This document shows positions 16,687 through 25,612 of a DNA stretch of 64,000 bases, piece by piece. Origin of the DNA: UBA695 sp042691655 (GTDB lineage Bacteria; Verrucomicrobiota; Verrucomicrobiia; Chthoniobacterales; Chthoniobacteraceae); the NCBI GenBank assembly GCA_042691655.1, contig CP170506.1:5456001-5520000 (forward strand). Reading direction: 5' to 3'. The notes beneath the pieces are model-generated. The model did no database searches and had not been told where the DNA came from. It saw only the letters and a program-made list of their open reading frames with translations. The stretch's first letter is position 1, and every line of letters starts with the position of its first letter. The translations under genes were made by a program, and so were the position numbers.

Positions 16687-19600
16687 ATGCAGACAACGCC
16701 CATCAACGGACTACCCCCGAAGCAAGGCCTCTACGATCCGCAGTTCGAACACGACGCCTGCGGCGTAGGGTTCGTGACGCACATGAAAGGCCGAAAGTCG
16801 CACGATATTGTCGAGCAGGCGCTGACGGTCCTCCTTAATCTCGATCATCGCGGCGCCGTGGGTGCCGAAACGAATACCGGTGACGGCGCGGGCATCTTGA
16901 TCCAGATGCCCCACAAGTTTTTGAAGAAAGCGGCCCAGGCCGAGGGCATTGAACTCCCCGAAGCCGGTCAGTACGGCGCGGGCGTCGTTTTCGCCGCTCC
17001 GGAGGCCGCCGCGCGCGCTCAGGACGAAGCCACTTTCGCCCAGATCGTCGCCGAAGAAGGCCAGACGCTCCTCGGTTGGCGCAAAATGCCCACCGACAAC
17101 TCGACCCTCGGCAACACCGCCAAGGCCTCCGAGCCCACGATGATGCAGGTCTTCATCGGCCGGGGCGTTTCGTGTAAAGACGACCTCGCCTTTGAGCGGA
17201 AGCTCTACGTCATCCGCCAGCGGGCGATGAACGAGATCCGCCTCTCGGGCCGGAGCCCCTTCTGGTACGTCGCCAGCCTCTCCGCCCGCACGATGATCTT
17301 CAAGGGTATGCTCATGCCCGTCCAGGTGGGCGAGTACTTCCTCGACCTGGCCGACCCCGATGTGGAGAGCGCCCTCGCGCTGGTCCATTCGCGCTTCAGC
17401 ACGAACACCTTCCCGAGCTGGGAGCGTTCGCACCCGTACCGCTACATCGCCCACAACGGCGAAATCAACACCCTGCGCGGCAACATCAACTGGATGAAAG
17501 CCCGCCAGTCCCTCTTTGAGAGTGAGCTTTTCGGGGACGACTTAAAGAAAGTCCTCCCGGTGATCGACCCCAACGGGTCCGACTCCGCGATGTTCGACAA
17601 CTGCCTGGAGCTCCTCACCCTTTCCGGCCGCTCGCTGCCGCACGCGGTCATGATGATGATCCCCGAGCCGTGGACCGCGCACGAGTCGATGAGCGACGAG
17701 CGCAAGGCCTTCTACGAATACCACTCCTGCCTGATGGAACCGTGGGACGGCCCCGCCTCCATCGCGTTCACTGACGGCACCTTCATCGGCGCGGTGCTCG
17801 ACCGCAACGGTCTGCGCCCCTCGCGCTACTACGTCACCAAGGACGACCTGGTCGTCATGGCTTCCGAAGCGGGCGTCCTGCCCATCGCCCCGGAGAACAT
17901 CGCCAAAAAAGGCCGTCTCCAGCCGGGCCGCATGTTCCTCGTGAACATGGAGGAAGGCCGGATCGTCGCCGACGAGGAGATCAAGAGCGCGATTGCCAAG
18001 GAGCACCCCTACCGCGAATGGATCAACCAGCACATGATCGAGCTGGCCAAGGTCGCCGACGCTCCGGAGCTTCCCGAGCCCGACCACGCCACCGTGCTGA
18101 CCCGCCAGCAGGCCTTCGGCTACACCTTCGAAGAACTTCGCAAGCTCATGCTCCCCATGGCCCGCGACGGCGTCGAGGCCATCGGCTCCATGGGCACCGA
18201 CACCCCGCTGGCGATCCTCTCCAACAAGGTTCACCCGCTTTTCGACTACTTTAAGCAACTCTTCGCACAGGTCACTAACCCGCCGATCGACTCGATCCGC
18301 GAAGAGATCATCACCTCGACCCAGACCACCATTGGGGCCGAGCGCAACCTGCTCAAGCCCGAGCCGGAAAGCTGCCACTTGATCGAGCTTCAGTCGCCCA
18401 TCCTCTCCAACGAGGAACTCGCGAAATTGAAGCACATCGCCGAGGGGCAGTTCAAATCCATCACGCTCCCGATCCTCTTCAACCCGGCGGGCAGCAACGA
18501 CGAAGCCGCCAAGGCCCTCGAAGCCGCCTTTGACGACCTCTGCGCGAAGGCCGACGCCGCCATCGCCAGCGGCATCAACCTCATCATCCTCTCCGACCGC
18601 GGAGTCGACGAGGCCCACGCCCCGATCCCCTCGCTGCTCGCGGTGGCCGGTCTGCATCATCATTTGATCCGCGAAGGCACCCGCACGCGCACCGGCTTGG
18701 TGCTCGAATCCGGCGAACCGCGCCAGGTTCACCACTTCGCCCTGCTCCTGGGCTACGGCGTCGGCGCGGTCAACCCGTACCTCGCCCTTGAGACCCTGGA
18801 CGACATGATCCGCCAGGGCCTGCTCCCGGGCGTCGATCACAAAACCGCCGTCAAGCACTACACCAAGGCCGCCACGAAGGGCGTCGTCAAGGTCGCCTCC
18901 AAGATGGGCATTTCCACCATCCAGAGCTACCGGGGCGCGCAGATCTTCGAGGCCGTCGGCTTGAACCACGAGGTCATCGAAAAGTACTTCACCTGGACCG
19001 CCTCCCGCATCGAAGGCGCGGGCCTGGACGTCCTCGCGGGCGAAGTTCAGCTTCGCCACCAGCACGCCTACGCGCAGACCACGAGCCCCACGCTCGAAGT
19101 CGGCGGCGAATACCAGTGGCGCGCGGACGGCGAGGCGCACCTCTTTAACCCGCTCACCATCCACGCCCTGCAAAAGGCCGTCCGCACCGACAGCTACGAC
19201 GCCTTCAAGCAGTACGCCGCGCTCGTCAACGAGCAGGATACCCAGCTCTACACGCTCCGCGGCCTCCTCGGCTTTGCGGCCCGCACCCCGGTGCCGATCG
19301 ACGAAGTCGAGCCCATCGAGGCGATCATGAAGCGCTTCAAGACGGGTGCCATGTCCTATGGCTCCATCTCCAAAGAAGCCCACGAAGCCATGGCCATCGC
19401 CATGAACCGGATCGGCGGCAAGTCGAACACCGGCGAAGGCGGCGAGGACCCCGAGCGCTTCAAGCCGCTCCCGAACGGCGACTCCAAGAAGAGCGCCATC
19501 AAGCAGGTGGCTTCCGGCCGCTTCGGCGTCACGAGCGAATACCTCACTAGCGCCAAGGAAATCCAGATCAAGATGGCCCAGGGCGCGAAGCCCGGCGAAG

Positions 19601-21288
19601 GCGGCCAGCTTCCCGGCTCCAAGGTCTACCCGTGGGTCGCCAAGACCCGTCACTCCACCCCGGGCGTCGGCCTTATCTCGCCGCCCCCGCACCACGACAT
19701 TTACTCCATTGAGGACTTGGCGGAGCTCATCCACGACCTCAAGAACGCAAACCGCGAGGCTCGCATCAGCGTCAAGCTCGTCTCCGAAGTCGGCGTCGGC
19801 ACCATCGCCGCTGGCGTCGCCAAGGCGCACGCCGACGTGGTCCTCGTCTCCGGCTTCGACGGCGGCACGGGCGCTTCCCCTCAGACCAGCACCAAGCACG
19901 CGGGTCTCCCGTGGGAGCTCGGCCTGGCCGAAACGCACCAGACGCTCGTTCTCAACAACCTGCGCAGCCGGATCATGGTGGAAACCGACGGCCAGCTTAA
20001 AACCGGCCGCGATGTCGTCATCGCCGCGCTCCTGGGCGCGGAGGAATTCGGCTTCGCCACCGCCCCGCTCGTCACGCTGGGTTGCATCATGATGCGCGTC
20101 TGCCACTTGAACACCTGCCCCGTCGGCGTCGCCACGCAGAACCCGGAGCTGCGCAAGCGCTTTACCGGCGATCCCGCCTACGTCGTCAACTTCATGAAGT
20201 TCGTCGCCACCGAGGCCCGCGAACTGATGGCCAAGCTCGGCTTCCGCACTTTGAACGAAATGGTCGGCCACACCGAAGCGCTCGAAGCCCGCAAGGCCAT
20301 CGAGCATTGGAAGGCCAAGGGCGTCGATCTTTCCGCCATCCTCTACCAACCGGAAGTCGGCCCCGAAATCGGCCGCTACTGCCAGATGGCCCAGGATCAC
20401 GGCATCGACAAATCCCTCGACGTCACCACGCTCCTCGAAATCGCCAAACCGGCGCTGGAGAAGGGCGAGAAAGTCAAGGCCACCCTCCCGATCCGCAACG
20501 TCAACCGCGTCGTCGGCACCATCCTCGGCAACGAGATCACCAAGAAGTATGGCGCGGCCGGTCTCCCCGAGGACACCGTGCACCTCCACTTCAAGGGCTC
20601 GGCGGGCCAGAGCTTCGGCGCATTCGTCCCCAAGGGCGTCACGCTCGAACTCGAAGGCGACACCAACGACTACATCGGCAAGGGCCTCTCGGGCGGCAAG
20701 ATCATCCTCTACCCGTCCGCCGATTCCACCTTCGTTCCCGAGGAAAACATCATCGCGGGCAACGTCGCCCTTTACGGCGCGACCAGCGGCGAGGCCTACA
20801 TTCGCGGCGGCGCGGGCGAGCGCTTTGCCGTTCGTAACTCCGGAGCCAGCACGGTCGTCGAAGCCGTGGGCGACCACGGTTGCGAATACATGACCGGCGG
20901 CAAAGTCATCGTGCTCGGAGCCACCGGGCGCAACTTCGCGGCGGGCATGAGCGGCGGCGTCGCCTACGTCCTGGACGAAGCGGGCACCTTCCCGTGCCGC
21001 TGCAACCAGCAGATGGTCGGCCTGGAGAAGCTCGAAGGAGCCGAAGCCGACGAGGTCAAGCGCCTCATCGAGCGCCACGCCGAGTACACCGGCAGCACCC
21101 GGGCCAAGCAAGTGCTGGCCCAGTGGGAAAGCCTCGCGCCAAAGTTCGTCAAGGTCATGCCGAAGGACTACAAGCGCATGCTAGCGGCCATCGACAAAGC
21201 CAAGGCGTCTGGCCTAAGCGGCGACGAGGCCCTCAACGCCGCGTTCGAAGCCAACATCCACGATGTCGCGCGCGTCGGCGGCGGCTAA
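16687..21288 (+). CDS. gltB: glutamate synthase large subunit
   Basis: 1533 aa, the normal length of GltB. A short propeptide ends before the nucleophile C25 (EHDACGVGF) of the class II glutaminase domain, which runs to about residue 430. A central domain, the FMN-binding synthase barrel and the C-terminal GXGXG beta-helix (GAGERFAVRNSGA) follow. The [3Fe-4S] cysteines are in CIMMRVCHLNTCPVG, inside the FMN barrel. With GltD it makes two glutamates from glutamine and 2-oxoglutarate. The 288-base gap upstream is AT-richer and probably holds the promoter; no clear boxes were found. Confidence 0.97.
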   Translation: MQTTPINGLPPKQGLYDPQFEHDACGVGFVTHMKGRKSHDIVEQALTVLLNLDHRGAVGAETNTGDGAGILIQMPHKFLKKAAQAEGIELPEAGQYGAGVVFAAPEAAARAQDEATFAQIVAEEGQTLLGWRKMPTDNSTLGNTAKASEPTMMQVFIGRGVSCKDDLAFERKLYVIRQRAMNEIRLSGRSPFWYVASLSARTMIFKGMLMPVQVGEYFLDLADPDVESALALVHSRFSTNTFPSWERSHPYRYIAHNGEINTLRGNINWMKARQSLFESELFGDDLKKVLPVIDPNGSDSAMFDNCLELLTLSGRSLPHAVMMMIPEPWTAHESMSDERKAFYEYHSCLMEPWDGPASIAFTDGTFIGAVLDRNGLRPSRYYVTKDDLVVMASEAGVLPIAPENIAKKGRLQPGRMFLVNMEEGRIVADEEIKSAIAKEHPYREWINQHMIELAKVADAPELPEPDHATVLTRQQAFGYTFEELRKLMLPMARDGVEAIGSMGTDTPLAILSNKVHPLFDYFKQLFAQVTNPPIDSIREEIITSTQTTIGAERNLLKPEPESCHLIELQSPILSNEELAKLKHIAEGQFKSITLPILFNPAGSNDEAAKALEAAFDDLCAKADAAIASGINLIILSDRGVDEAHAPIPSLLAVAGLHHHLIREGTRTRTGLVLESGEPRQVHHFALLLGYGVGAVNPYLALETLDDMIRQGLLPGVDHKTAVKHYTKAATKGVVKVASKMGISTIQSYRGAQIFEAVGLNHEVIEKYFTWTASRIEGAGLDVLAGEVQLRHQHAYAQTTSPTLEVGGEYQWRADGEAHLFNPLTIHALQKAVRTDSYDAFKQYAALVNEQDTQLYTLRGLLGFAARTPVPIDEVEPIEAIMKRFKTGAMSYGSISKEAHEAMAIAMNRIGGKSNTGEGGEDPERFKPLPNGDSKKSAIKQVASGRFGVTSEYLTSAKEIQIKMAQGAKPGEGGQLPGSKVYPWVAKTRHSTPGVGLISPPPHHDIYSIEDLAELIHDLKNANREARISVKLVSEVGVGTIAAGVAKAHADVVLVSGFDGGTGASPQTSTKHAGLPWELGLAETHQTLVLNNLRSRIMVETDGQLKTGRDVVIAALLGAEEFGFATAPLVTLGCIMMRVCHLNTCPVGVATQNPELRKRFTGDPAYVVNFMKFVATEARELMAKLGFRTLNEMVGHTEALEARKAIEHWKAKGVDLSAILYQPEVGPEIGRYCQMAQDHGIDKSLDVTTLLEIAKPALEKGEKVKATLPIRNVNRVVGTILGNEITKKYGAAGLPEDTVHLHFKGSAGQSFGAFVPKGVTLELEGDTNDYIGKGLSGGKIILYPSADSTFVPEENIIAGNVALYGATSGEAYIRGGAGERFAVRNSGASTVVEAVGDHGCEYMTGGKVIVLGATGRNFAAGMSGGVAYVLDEAGTFPCRCNQQMVGLEKLEGAEADEVKRLIERHAEYTGSTRAKQVLAQWESLAPKFVKVMPKDYKRMLAAIDKAKASGLSGDEALNAAFEANIHDVARVGGG

Positions 21289-21333
21289 TATCCCTTATCA
21301 CCCAAGAAGCGAACACTTTAAGCATCACACACC

Positions 21334-22812
21334 ATGGGTAAGCCCACAGGATTCCTAGAATACTCCCGCGAATTGCCGCTCGACCGTCCGGCCTTGGAAC
21401 GCGTTAAAGACTGGAACGAATTCCACAACCCCACGGACCCCAAGGCCCTTGCAACCCAAGCCGCGCGGTGCATGGATTGCGGCACCCCCTGGTGCCACAC
21501 CGGCGTTCTTTTTGCCGGGATGGCCAGCGGCTGCCCGATCCACAACCTCATCCCGGAGTGGAACGACCTCATCTACCGCGGCCTCTGGCGCGAAGCGCTG
21601 GAGCGCCTGCACAAGACCAACAACTTCCCCGACTTCACCGGCCGCGTCTGCCCCGCCCCGTGTGAGGGAGCGTGCACCGTCGGCCTCAACGGCGATCCGG
21701 TCACGATCAAAAACATCGAGGTTTCCATCATCGACAAGGGCTGGGAAGAGGGCTGGGTCACCCCGCGCCCGCCGGAAAAACGCACTGGCAAGAAAGTGGC
21801 CGTCGTCGGATCCGGTCCCGCCGGTCTCTCCGCCGCCGCCCAGCTCAACCAAGCGGGCCACTCCGTCACCGTTTTTGAACGCGCCGACCGCCCGGGCGGG
21901 CTCCTCATGTACGGCATCCCGAACATGAAGCTCGACAAAAAGAACGTCGTGCTCCGCCGCATCGAGCTGCTCAAGGCCGAAGGCGTCGAATTTGTCTGCA
22001 ACACCGAGATCGGCAAGGATATCACCGTCGAGAAGCTGAAAAGCGACTTCGATGCCGTGGCTCTCTGCCTCGGGGCGACCCACGCCCGCGACCTTAAGCT
22101 CGAAGGCCGTGAGCTCAAAGGCATTCACCTCGCCATGGAGTTCCTCGGGAGCAACACCAAGGCCCTCCTAGACGGCACCCCGGCCCCCATCAGCGCCGAG
22201 GGCAAGCACGTGATTGTCATCGGCGGTGGCGACACCGGCACCGACTGCGTGGGCACCTCCATCCGCCATGGCGCGACGAGCGTCACCCAGGTGGAAATCA
22301 TGCCCAAGCCGCCGCTCGAACGCGCCGCGAGCAACCCGTGGCCCGAATGGCCGAAGGTCCTCAAGACCGACTACGGCCAGGAAGAAGCCGCCGCCAAGTT
22401 CGGAGCCGATCCGCGCATTTTCTTGACCACAGCCAAACGCTTCATCGGCGACGAGCAGGGGAACGTGAAAGAAGTCCACTTGGTCCAGGTCGAGTGGAAG
22501 AAAAACGACAAGGGCCAGTTCATCCCTCAGGACGTCCCCGGCACCGACAAGGTCGTCCCGGCGGAACTCGTCCTCCTCGCCCTCGGCTTCCTTGGGCCCG
22601 AAGCGACTGTCCCCGACGCCCTCAAGCTGGAGCGCGACCCGCGCAGCAACATCAAAGCGGAACACGAGCGCTACCTTACCAACGTCCCCGGCATCTTCGC
22701 CGCGGGCGACTGCCGCCGGGGCCAGAGCCTCGTCGTCTGGGCCTTCAATGAAGGCCGTGGCGTGGCTCGCGAAATCGACCGCTACCTTATGGGCGCGACC
22801 GACCTGCCGTAA
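21334..22812 (+). CDS. gltD: glutamate synthase small subunit
   Basis: 492 aa. The N-terminal cysteines (RCMDCGTPWCH, SGCPIHN, CPAPCEGACT) bind the two [4Fe-4S] clusters. VAVVGSGPAGLSAA is the FAD-binding fold and VIVIGGGDTGTDCVG the NADPH-binding fold. GIFAAGDCRRGQSLVVWA closes the FAD site. It feeds NADPH electrons to GltB. It lies 45 bases after gltB and ends in a strong terminator. Confidence 0.97.
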   Translation: MGKPTGFLEYSRELPLDRPALERVKDWNEFHNPTDPKALATQAARCMDCGTPWCHTGVLFAGMASGCPIHNLIPEWNDLIYRGLWREALERLHKTNNFPDFTGRVCPAPCEGACTVGLNGDPVTIKNIEVSIIDKGWEEGWVTPRPPEKRTGKKVAVVGSGPAGLSAAAQLNQAGHSVTVFERADRPGGLLMYGIPNMKLDKKNVVLRRIELLKAEGVEFVCNTEIGKDITVEKLKSDFDAVALCLGATHARDLKLEGRELKGIHLAMEFLGSNTKALLDGTPAPISAEGKHVIVIGGGDTGTDCVGTSIRHGATSVTQVEIMPKPPLERAASNPWPEWPKVLKTDYGQEEAAAKFGADPRIFLTTAKRFIGDEQGNVKEVHLVQVEWKKNDKGQFIPQDVPGTDKVVPAELVLLALGFLGPEATVPDALKLERDPRSNIKAEHERYLTNVPGIFAAGDCRRGQSLVVWAFNEGRGVAREIDRYLMGATDLP

Positions 22813-22836
22813 ACGCCGGAAAAGCTGAAATTCTTG

Positions 22837-22872
22837 AAAGGAGAGAAAGAGCGATCTTTCTCTCCTTTTTTT
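22837..22872 (+). terminator. intrinsic terminator of gltBD
   Basis: A perfect 14-bp stem (22837-22850 with 22855-22868), a GCGA tetraloop and a following T-run. The stem is purine-rich on one side (AAAGGAGAGAAAGA). Position 24 bases after the gltD stop fits. Confidence 0.92.
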
Positions 22873-22887
22873 GTTTCTCTCTGCGGG

Positions 22888-23253
22888 CTACTTTTTGCAT
22901 CTCCAGCCGCTGTAGATCCATTTGGCGTAGCCGTAAGAAGCTATCAATCCGTAGAGCAGAAGTGCGGGCTCGTACCATTTTTGGGGAGCATGAGCCCATC
23001 CCAGTGGCACTCCCACCAAAAACATCCCGCATAACATCGGAAAATAGGGGAGGCTAATGAGAGTGGCAAAGGTGGACGGATTGGAATCCATGGCCCAGGT
23101 ATTTGAGAATAGGAGATTGTAAACCCAACCCGCGAAAATAGCGGCCGTCATGATGCCCGTCCGAATTTTTAAATGGGGCAGATATCGGTCGGAGTAATAG
23201 GGAAAGAGCCGCCGATAGAGTGGAATCCTATTTTTTTCCGTAGGCGGGCTCAT
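22888..23253 (-). CDS. small membrane protein of unknown function
   Basis: A 121-aa protein with a basic, Arg/Tyr-rich N-terminus and three predicted membrane helices (MTAAIFAGWVYNLLF; YFPMLCGMFLVGVPLGWA; YEPALLLYGLIASYGYAKW), ending in a basic RCKK tail. The family is not recognised. It converges on the gltBD terminator. Composition is AT-richer than the glt genes, like the small genes that follow. Confidence 0.5.
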   Translation of the reverse strand: MSPPTEKNRIPLYRRLFPYYSDRYLPHLKIRTGIMTAAIFAGWVYNLLFSNTWAMDSNPSTFATLISLPYFPMLCGMFLVGVPLGWAHAPQKWYEPALLLYGLIASYGYAKWIYSGWRCKK

Positions 23254-23382
23254 GGAGGATCATTATACAAATTCATTGCCATTTTTCCAGCAATGAGAAT
23301 TGCGGTTGGAAACTGAGAAGCGTTTTGATTTTGTGATATTTTCGCCATCCTTGGCTTTGGAAAATTGAGGGGAGAGGGGGGC

Positions 23383-23577
23383 TTACTTTGACTTCTGCTC
23401 GCAGGAGAAATCGATGGGCAATATCAAGCGCCCTTGGTTGCGATCCACCTGTCGGATCAGGGCCTCCACGGCCCATCTTACGAGCATCCCGGCGCTGACC
23501 CCGTTTTTCTGTGCGATTTCCCGGAGCGCCGCCAGCTGCTCCGCATTCAGCCGAAAGTTGAGAGATGGATAGTTCAC
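23383..23577 (-). CDS. ribbon-helix-helix-like small DNA-binding protein (copy 1)
   Basis: 64 aa if started at the GTG at 23577. A strand (YPSLNFRLNAEQ) is followed by two helices (LAALREIAQKNG and AGMLVRWAVEALIRQVDR), the pattern of MetJ/Arc proteins. It aligns along its whole core with the divergent protein at 23668-23847 (shared EQ, L-IA-N, L-AV-ALI, RN-G). The frame is open further upstream to 23703, but that part would cover the shared operator region and the neighbour's start. Likely an autoregulatory repressor or antitoxin-like protein; targets unknown. Confidence 0.55.
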   Translation of the reverse strand: MNYPSLNFRLNAEQLAALREIAQKNGVSAGMLVRWAVEALIRQVDRNQGRLILPIDFSCEQKSK

Positions 23578-23582
23578 AGCAG

Positions 23583-23659
23583 TTGTGGCCACTTGTAGTG
23601 GGTTGTGCCGCAATTTGCACGGAATTCCCGCTTGTACAGGCAGGAAAATTGTGCCACAA
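23583..23659. promoter_or_regulatory. operator-like repeats between two divergent RHH genes
   Basis: Related short symmetric sites lie between the two start codons. TTGTG-C-CACAA at 23649-23659 is a perfect palindrome with a one-base centre. TTGTG-C-CGCAA at 23603-23613 differs by one base. The palindrome GTGGCCAC, within CAGTTGTGGCCAC, is near 23585-23592; it also forms an inverted repeat with CCACAACTGGCC beside the third site. The spacing suggests co-operative binding by a small dimeric repressor. Confidence 0.5.
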
Positions 23660-23667
23660 CTGGCCAC

Positions 23668-23847
23668 ATGAATTCGCAGGATTTGCAGCTTCCAGGAGAG
23701 CAAGTCGAGGTTTTGGAGCGCATTGCGAGAGAAAATCAGACCGCTCCCGAAACGTTGCTTCTGCTGGCGGTTACGGCCCTGATTGAAGAGGCAAGGCGCA
23801 ACGAAGGCTGGCTTGATGCCGTGCGACCGAAAAATCCCAGGTCATGA
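23668..23847 (+). CDS. ribbon-helix-helix-like small DNA-binding protein (copy 2)
   Basis: A 59-aa protein starting at ATG 23668. A strand (MNSQDLQLPGEQ) is followed by helices (VEVLERIARENQ and PETLLLLAVTALIEEARR), then NEGWLDAVRPK. It is homologous to the protein encoded divergently at 23383-23577, so the locus is a head-to-head paralogue pair. Its TGA overlaps the ATG of the next ORF (ATGA), implying coupling. Probable role: control of its own promoter region. Confidence 0.55.
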   Translation: MNSQDLQLPGEQVEVLERIARENQTAPETLLLLAVTALIEEARRNEGWLDAVRPKNPRS

Positions 23848-24158
23848 AGCATTCCCACCTTTGTAAGTTTGCGCAAGTCATCATGGACGCCGAGGAACGT
23901 CGTGCGGCTTTGCAGAAGGCCCTTGCTGAGGCCGAAGCGGATTTGGACGCGGCGTTTACGGAGCTCTTCGAGCATTACGTCAAAAATCCGCATCCCATTC
24001 GGTTTCCGGAAGACGAGATGAACAAGGTGTCGCGAATTTGTTCGGTCTGGGTGAGCCACAGCCGCCGCGGCCGCTCGACACTTTCCAAGGCCTGCCCCGC
24101 CGAGAGCGTTAAGGGCACCTCTGGAAACCGGGGTATGTCAGCCATGAAGGATTTTTGA
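23844..24158 (+). CDS. small helical protein of unknown function, 3' end inside a palindromic element
   Basis: A 104-aa ORF coupled to the RHH gene (ATGA overlap). Residues ~14-50 are a charged amphipathic helix (MDAEERRAALQKALAEAEAD and on), followed by LFEHYVKNPHPIRFPEDE. The last ~16 residues (from KGTSGNRG) are encoded by the left arm of the 168-bp palindrome at 24109-24276, so the original C-terminus was probably lost or replaced. I do not recognise the family. A start at the second Met (23883) is possible. Confidence 0.4.
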   Translation: MKHSHLCKFAQVIMDAEERRAALQKALAEAEADLDAAFTELFEHYVKNPHPIRFPEDEMNKVSRICSVWVSHSRRGRSTLSKACPAESVKGTSGNRGMSAMKDF

Positions 24159-24276
24159 TGACCTTTTGGCCCCATTTTTCGGGCAATATTGATCAATATT
24201 GACTGAAAAATCGGGCAAAAAGGGCGCAAAAAGACAAAATGGATGACGTGCCGCCGGTTTCCAGAGGTGCCCTTAA
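24109..24276. mobile_element. 168-bp MITE-like centred palindrome
   Basis: Terminal inverted repeats of 23 bp are perfect (24109-24131 with 24254-24276). The exact midpoint of the interval (24192.5) coincides with the centre of a perfect 16-bp palindrome AATATTGATCAATATT (24185-24200). Sequence between pairs imperfectly, for example CATTTTTC with GAAAAATC, so the whole can form one long hairpin. No ORF of its own. Terminal repeats, small size and disruption of the ORF to the left fit a non-autonomous transposable element. No flanking target duplication is clear. Confidence 0.7.
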
Positions 24277-24344
24277 GGGATAGCCCGATCCGGGAGGGGT
24301 TGCTTTTTCCCCGGGAGGCTCCATACTAACCGCTGAATATCGAT

Positions 24345-24941
24345 ATGATGCCATGGCTTGAAACGTATTTGCGCACCCTTGGGTCCATGGGACTCACGGG
24401 GGCGGTCCTTTTTTTCCTTTCGTTCGCGGGGCTGAGCCTTTTTGGGCTGCCTCTGGTGCCGTTTGCCGTGATCGGAGGGCTCATGTTCGGGGTCTCCGGC
24501 GGGCTGGTGGGCATTATTGCCGGATCGACGCTTGGCGCGGCCCTCGGCTTTTTCTTCAGCCGCTACGTCGCCCGCGACCGCGTGGCCAAGTATCTGCAAA
24601 AAAACCCGAAGTTCGTAATGATCGACCAGGCGATCCGGCGTGAAGGCTGGAAGATCATCGGGTTGCTGCGGCTTTGCCCGATCCCCTTTGGGGTTTCCAA
24701 TTTTGCCTACGGCCTCACCAATGTCCGTTTTGGCCACTATCTTATCGCCACCATGGCGGGAATGCTGCCGGGCGAGATCGTTTTTGTGAGCCTGGGTTCG
24801 ACGGGGCGGCAGTTGAGCGACGTGAACCACTCGCCCGCCGCGAAAGCCATGACCCTCGTGGGCGTCGTGGCGCTCATCGGCGTGCTGGTGCTCGTCAAGC
24901 GGATGGTCACCCGCCGCATCCAGACGGTGGCCGAAGAGTAG
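24345..24941 (+). CDS. TVP38/TMEM64 (VTT/DedA-like) membrane protein
   Basis: 198 aa, five to six membrane helices. The VTT-domain core is visible: FGLPLVPFAVIGGLMFGVSG, GSTLGAALGFFFSRYVARD, then the re-entrant segment LLRLCPIPFGVSNFAYGLTNVRFGHYLIA and GMLPGEIVFVSLGS. Members are linked to lipid scrambling or envelope integrity. ATG codons at 24345 and 24348 are both usable. The 227 bases after it hold nothing I can identify. Confidence 0.82.
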   Translation: MMPWLETYLRTLGSMGLTGAVLFFLSFAGLSLFGLPLVPFAVIGGLMFGVSGGLVGIIAGSTLGAALGFFFSRYVARDRVAKYLQKNPKFVMIDQAIRREGWKIIGLLRLCPIPFGVSNFAYGLTNVRFGHYLIATMAGMLPGEIVFVSLGSTGRQLSDVNHSPAAKAMTLVGVVALIGVLVLVKRMVTRRIQTVAEE

Positions 24942-25168
24942 GGTGATCCCTGTCTGCCTGGTGGGGGGAAACCCGTAGAAACGGCCTTTTAAGCGGAAAA
25001 TATGTCCAGAATCCACGCGGCCACGGGCTGTGGCGCGATACAGAGGAAGCGCCAGTTCATTTCCACTAGGGGAGCGATCCTCGGCGCGGTATCCGTGAAA
25101 ACCGGAGCAGCTCCATTGGAAACTTACCATCAACCGCAGCCGCAGGCCCCGGATAGCGTCATCAAGGA

Positions 25169-25603
25169 ATGAACGAATCTCAACCACTCCCGCCGGAGAA
25201 CACCGGAGAGGCCATCGAGCGCATTCGCGCCGAGGTGGCCCGTAGAAAAGGCTCCGAGGCCGATTTGCCCCCGTTGCCCGCGCCCCGCAAAAAAACGGCT
25301 TTGCAGAAAGCCGTCGACGCCTTGGATCGCGCCCGGGGCAAGCACCTTCAAGCCGCGCGCTGGCCGCGCCTGCTGCGTCCGTTGCGGCGCAACCAGGAGG
25401 CCATCGACGAAGCCCTGATTTCCGCCGCCGAGGCACTGGTACGGGAGACCGAACAGATCGCGAGACTCACGGGCCCGCTGGCCATGCAGCAATCGGCCCT
25501 CCTTTCGCGGGTCCGGGCGCTCTCCGGGCGGGTGGCCGAGCTCGAAGCGCGGGTGGAGAAATTGAGCCCCCCGGCGTCGCCGGACAAGGATATTACAGGA
25601 TAA
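25169..25603 (+). CDS. coiled-coil protein preceding glycosyltransferase
   Basis: 144 aa, no signal peptide. N-terminal Pro-rich part (to ~45), a basic middle (ARWPRLLRPLRRNQEAIDEAL), then a long amphipathic helix with heptads (LLSRVRALSGRVAELEARVEKL). Its TAA is followed nine bases later by the GT4 start, so they are co-transcribed. Similar helical leaders accompany surface-glycan genes in other bacteria; a role as scaffold or chain-length ruler is only a guess. Confidence 0.6.
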   Translation: MNESQPLPPENTGEAIERIRAEVARRKGSEADLPPLPAPRKKTALQKAVDALDRARGKHLQAARWPRLLRPLRRNQEAIDEALISAAEALVRETEQIARLTGPLAMQQSALLSRVRALSGRVAELEARVEKLSPPASPDKDITG

Positions 25604-25612
25604 TTGCAAATC

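Noticed and set aside
17542..21111. A 1189-residue open frame antisense to gltB
   Set aside because: It mirrors the third-position GC bias of gltB. The composition is Gly/Asp/Val-rich with no family motif, and the sense strand encodes an unmistakable GltB.
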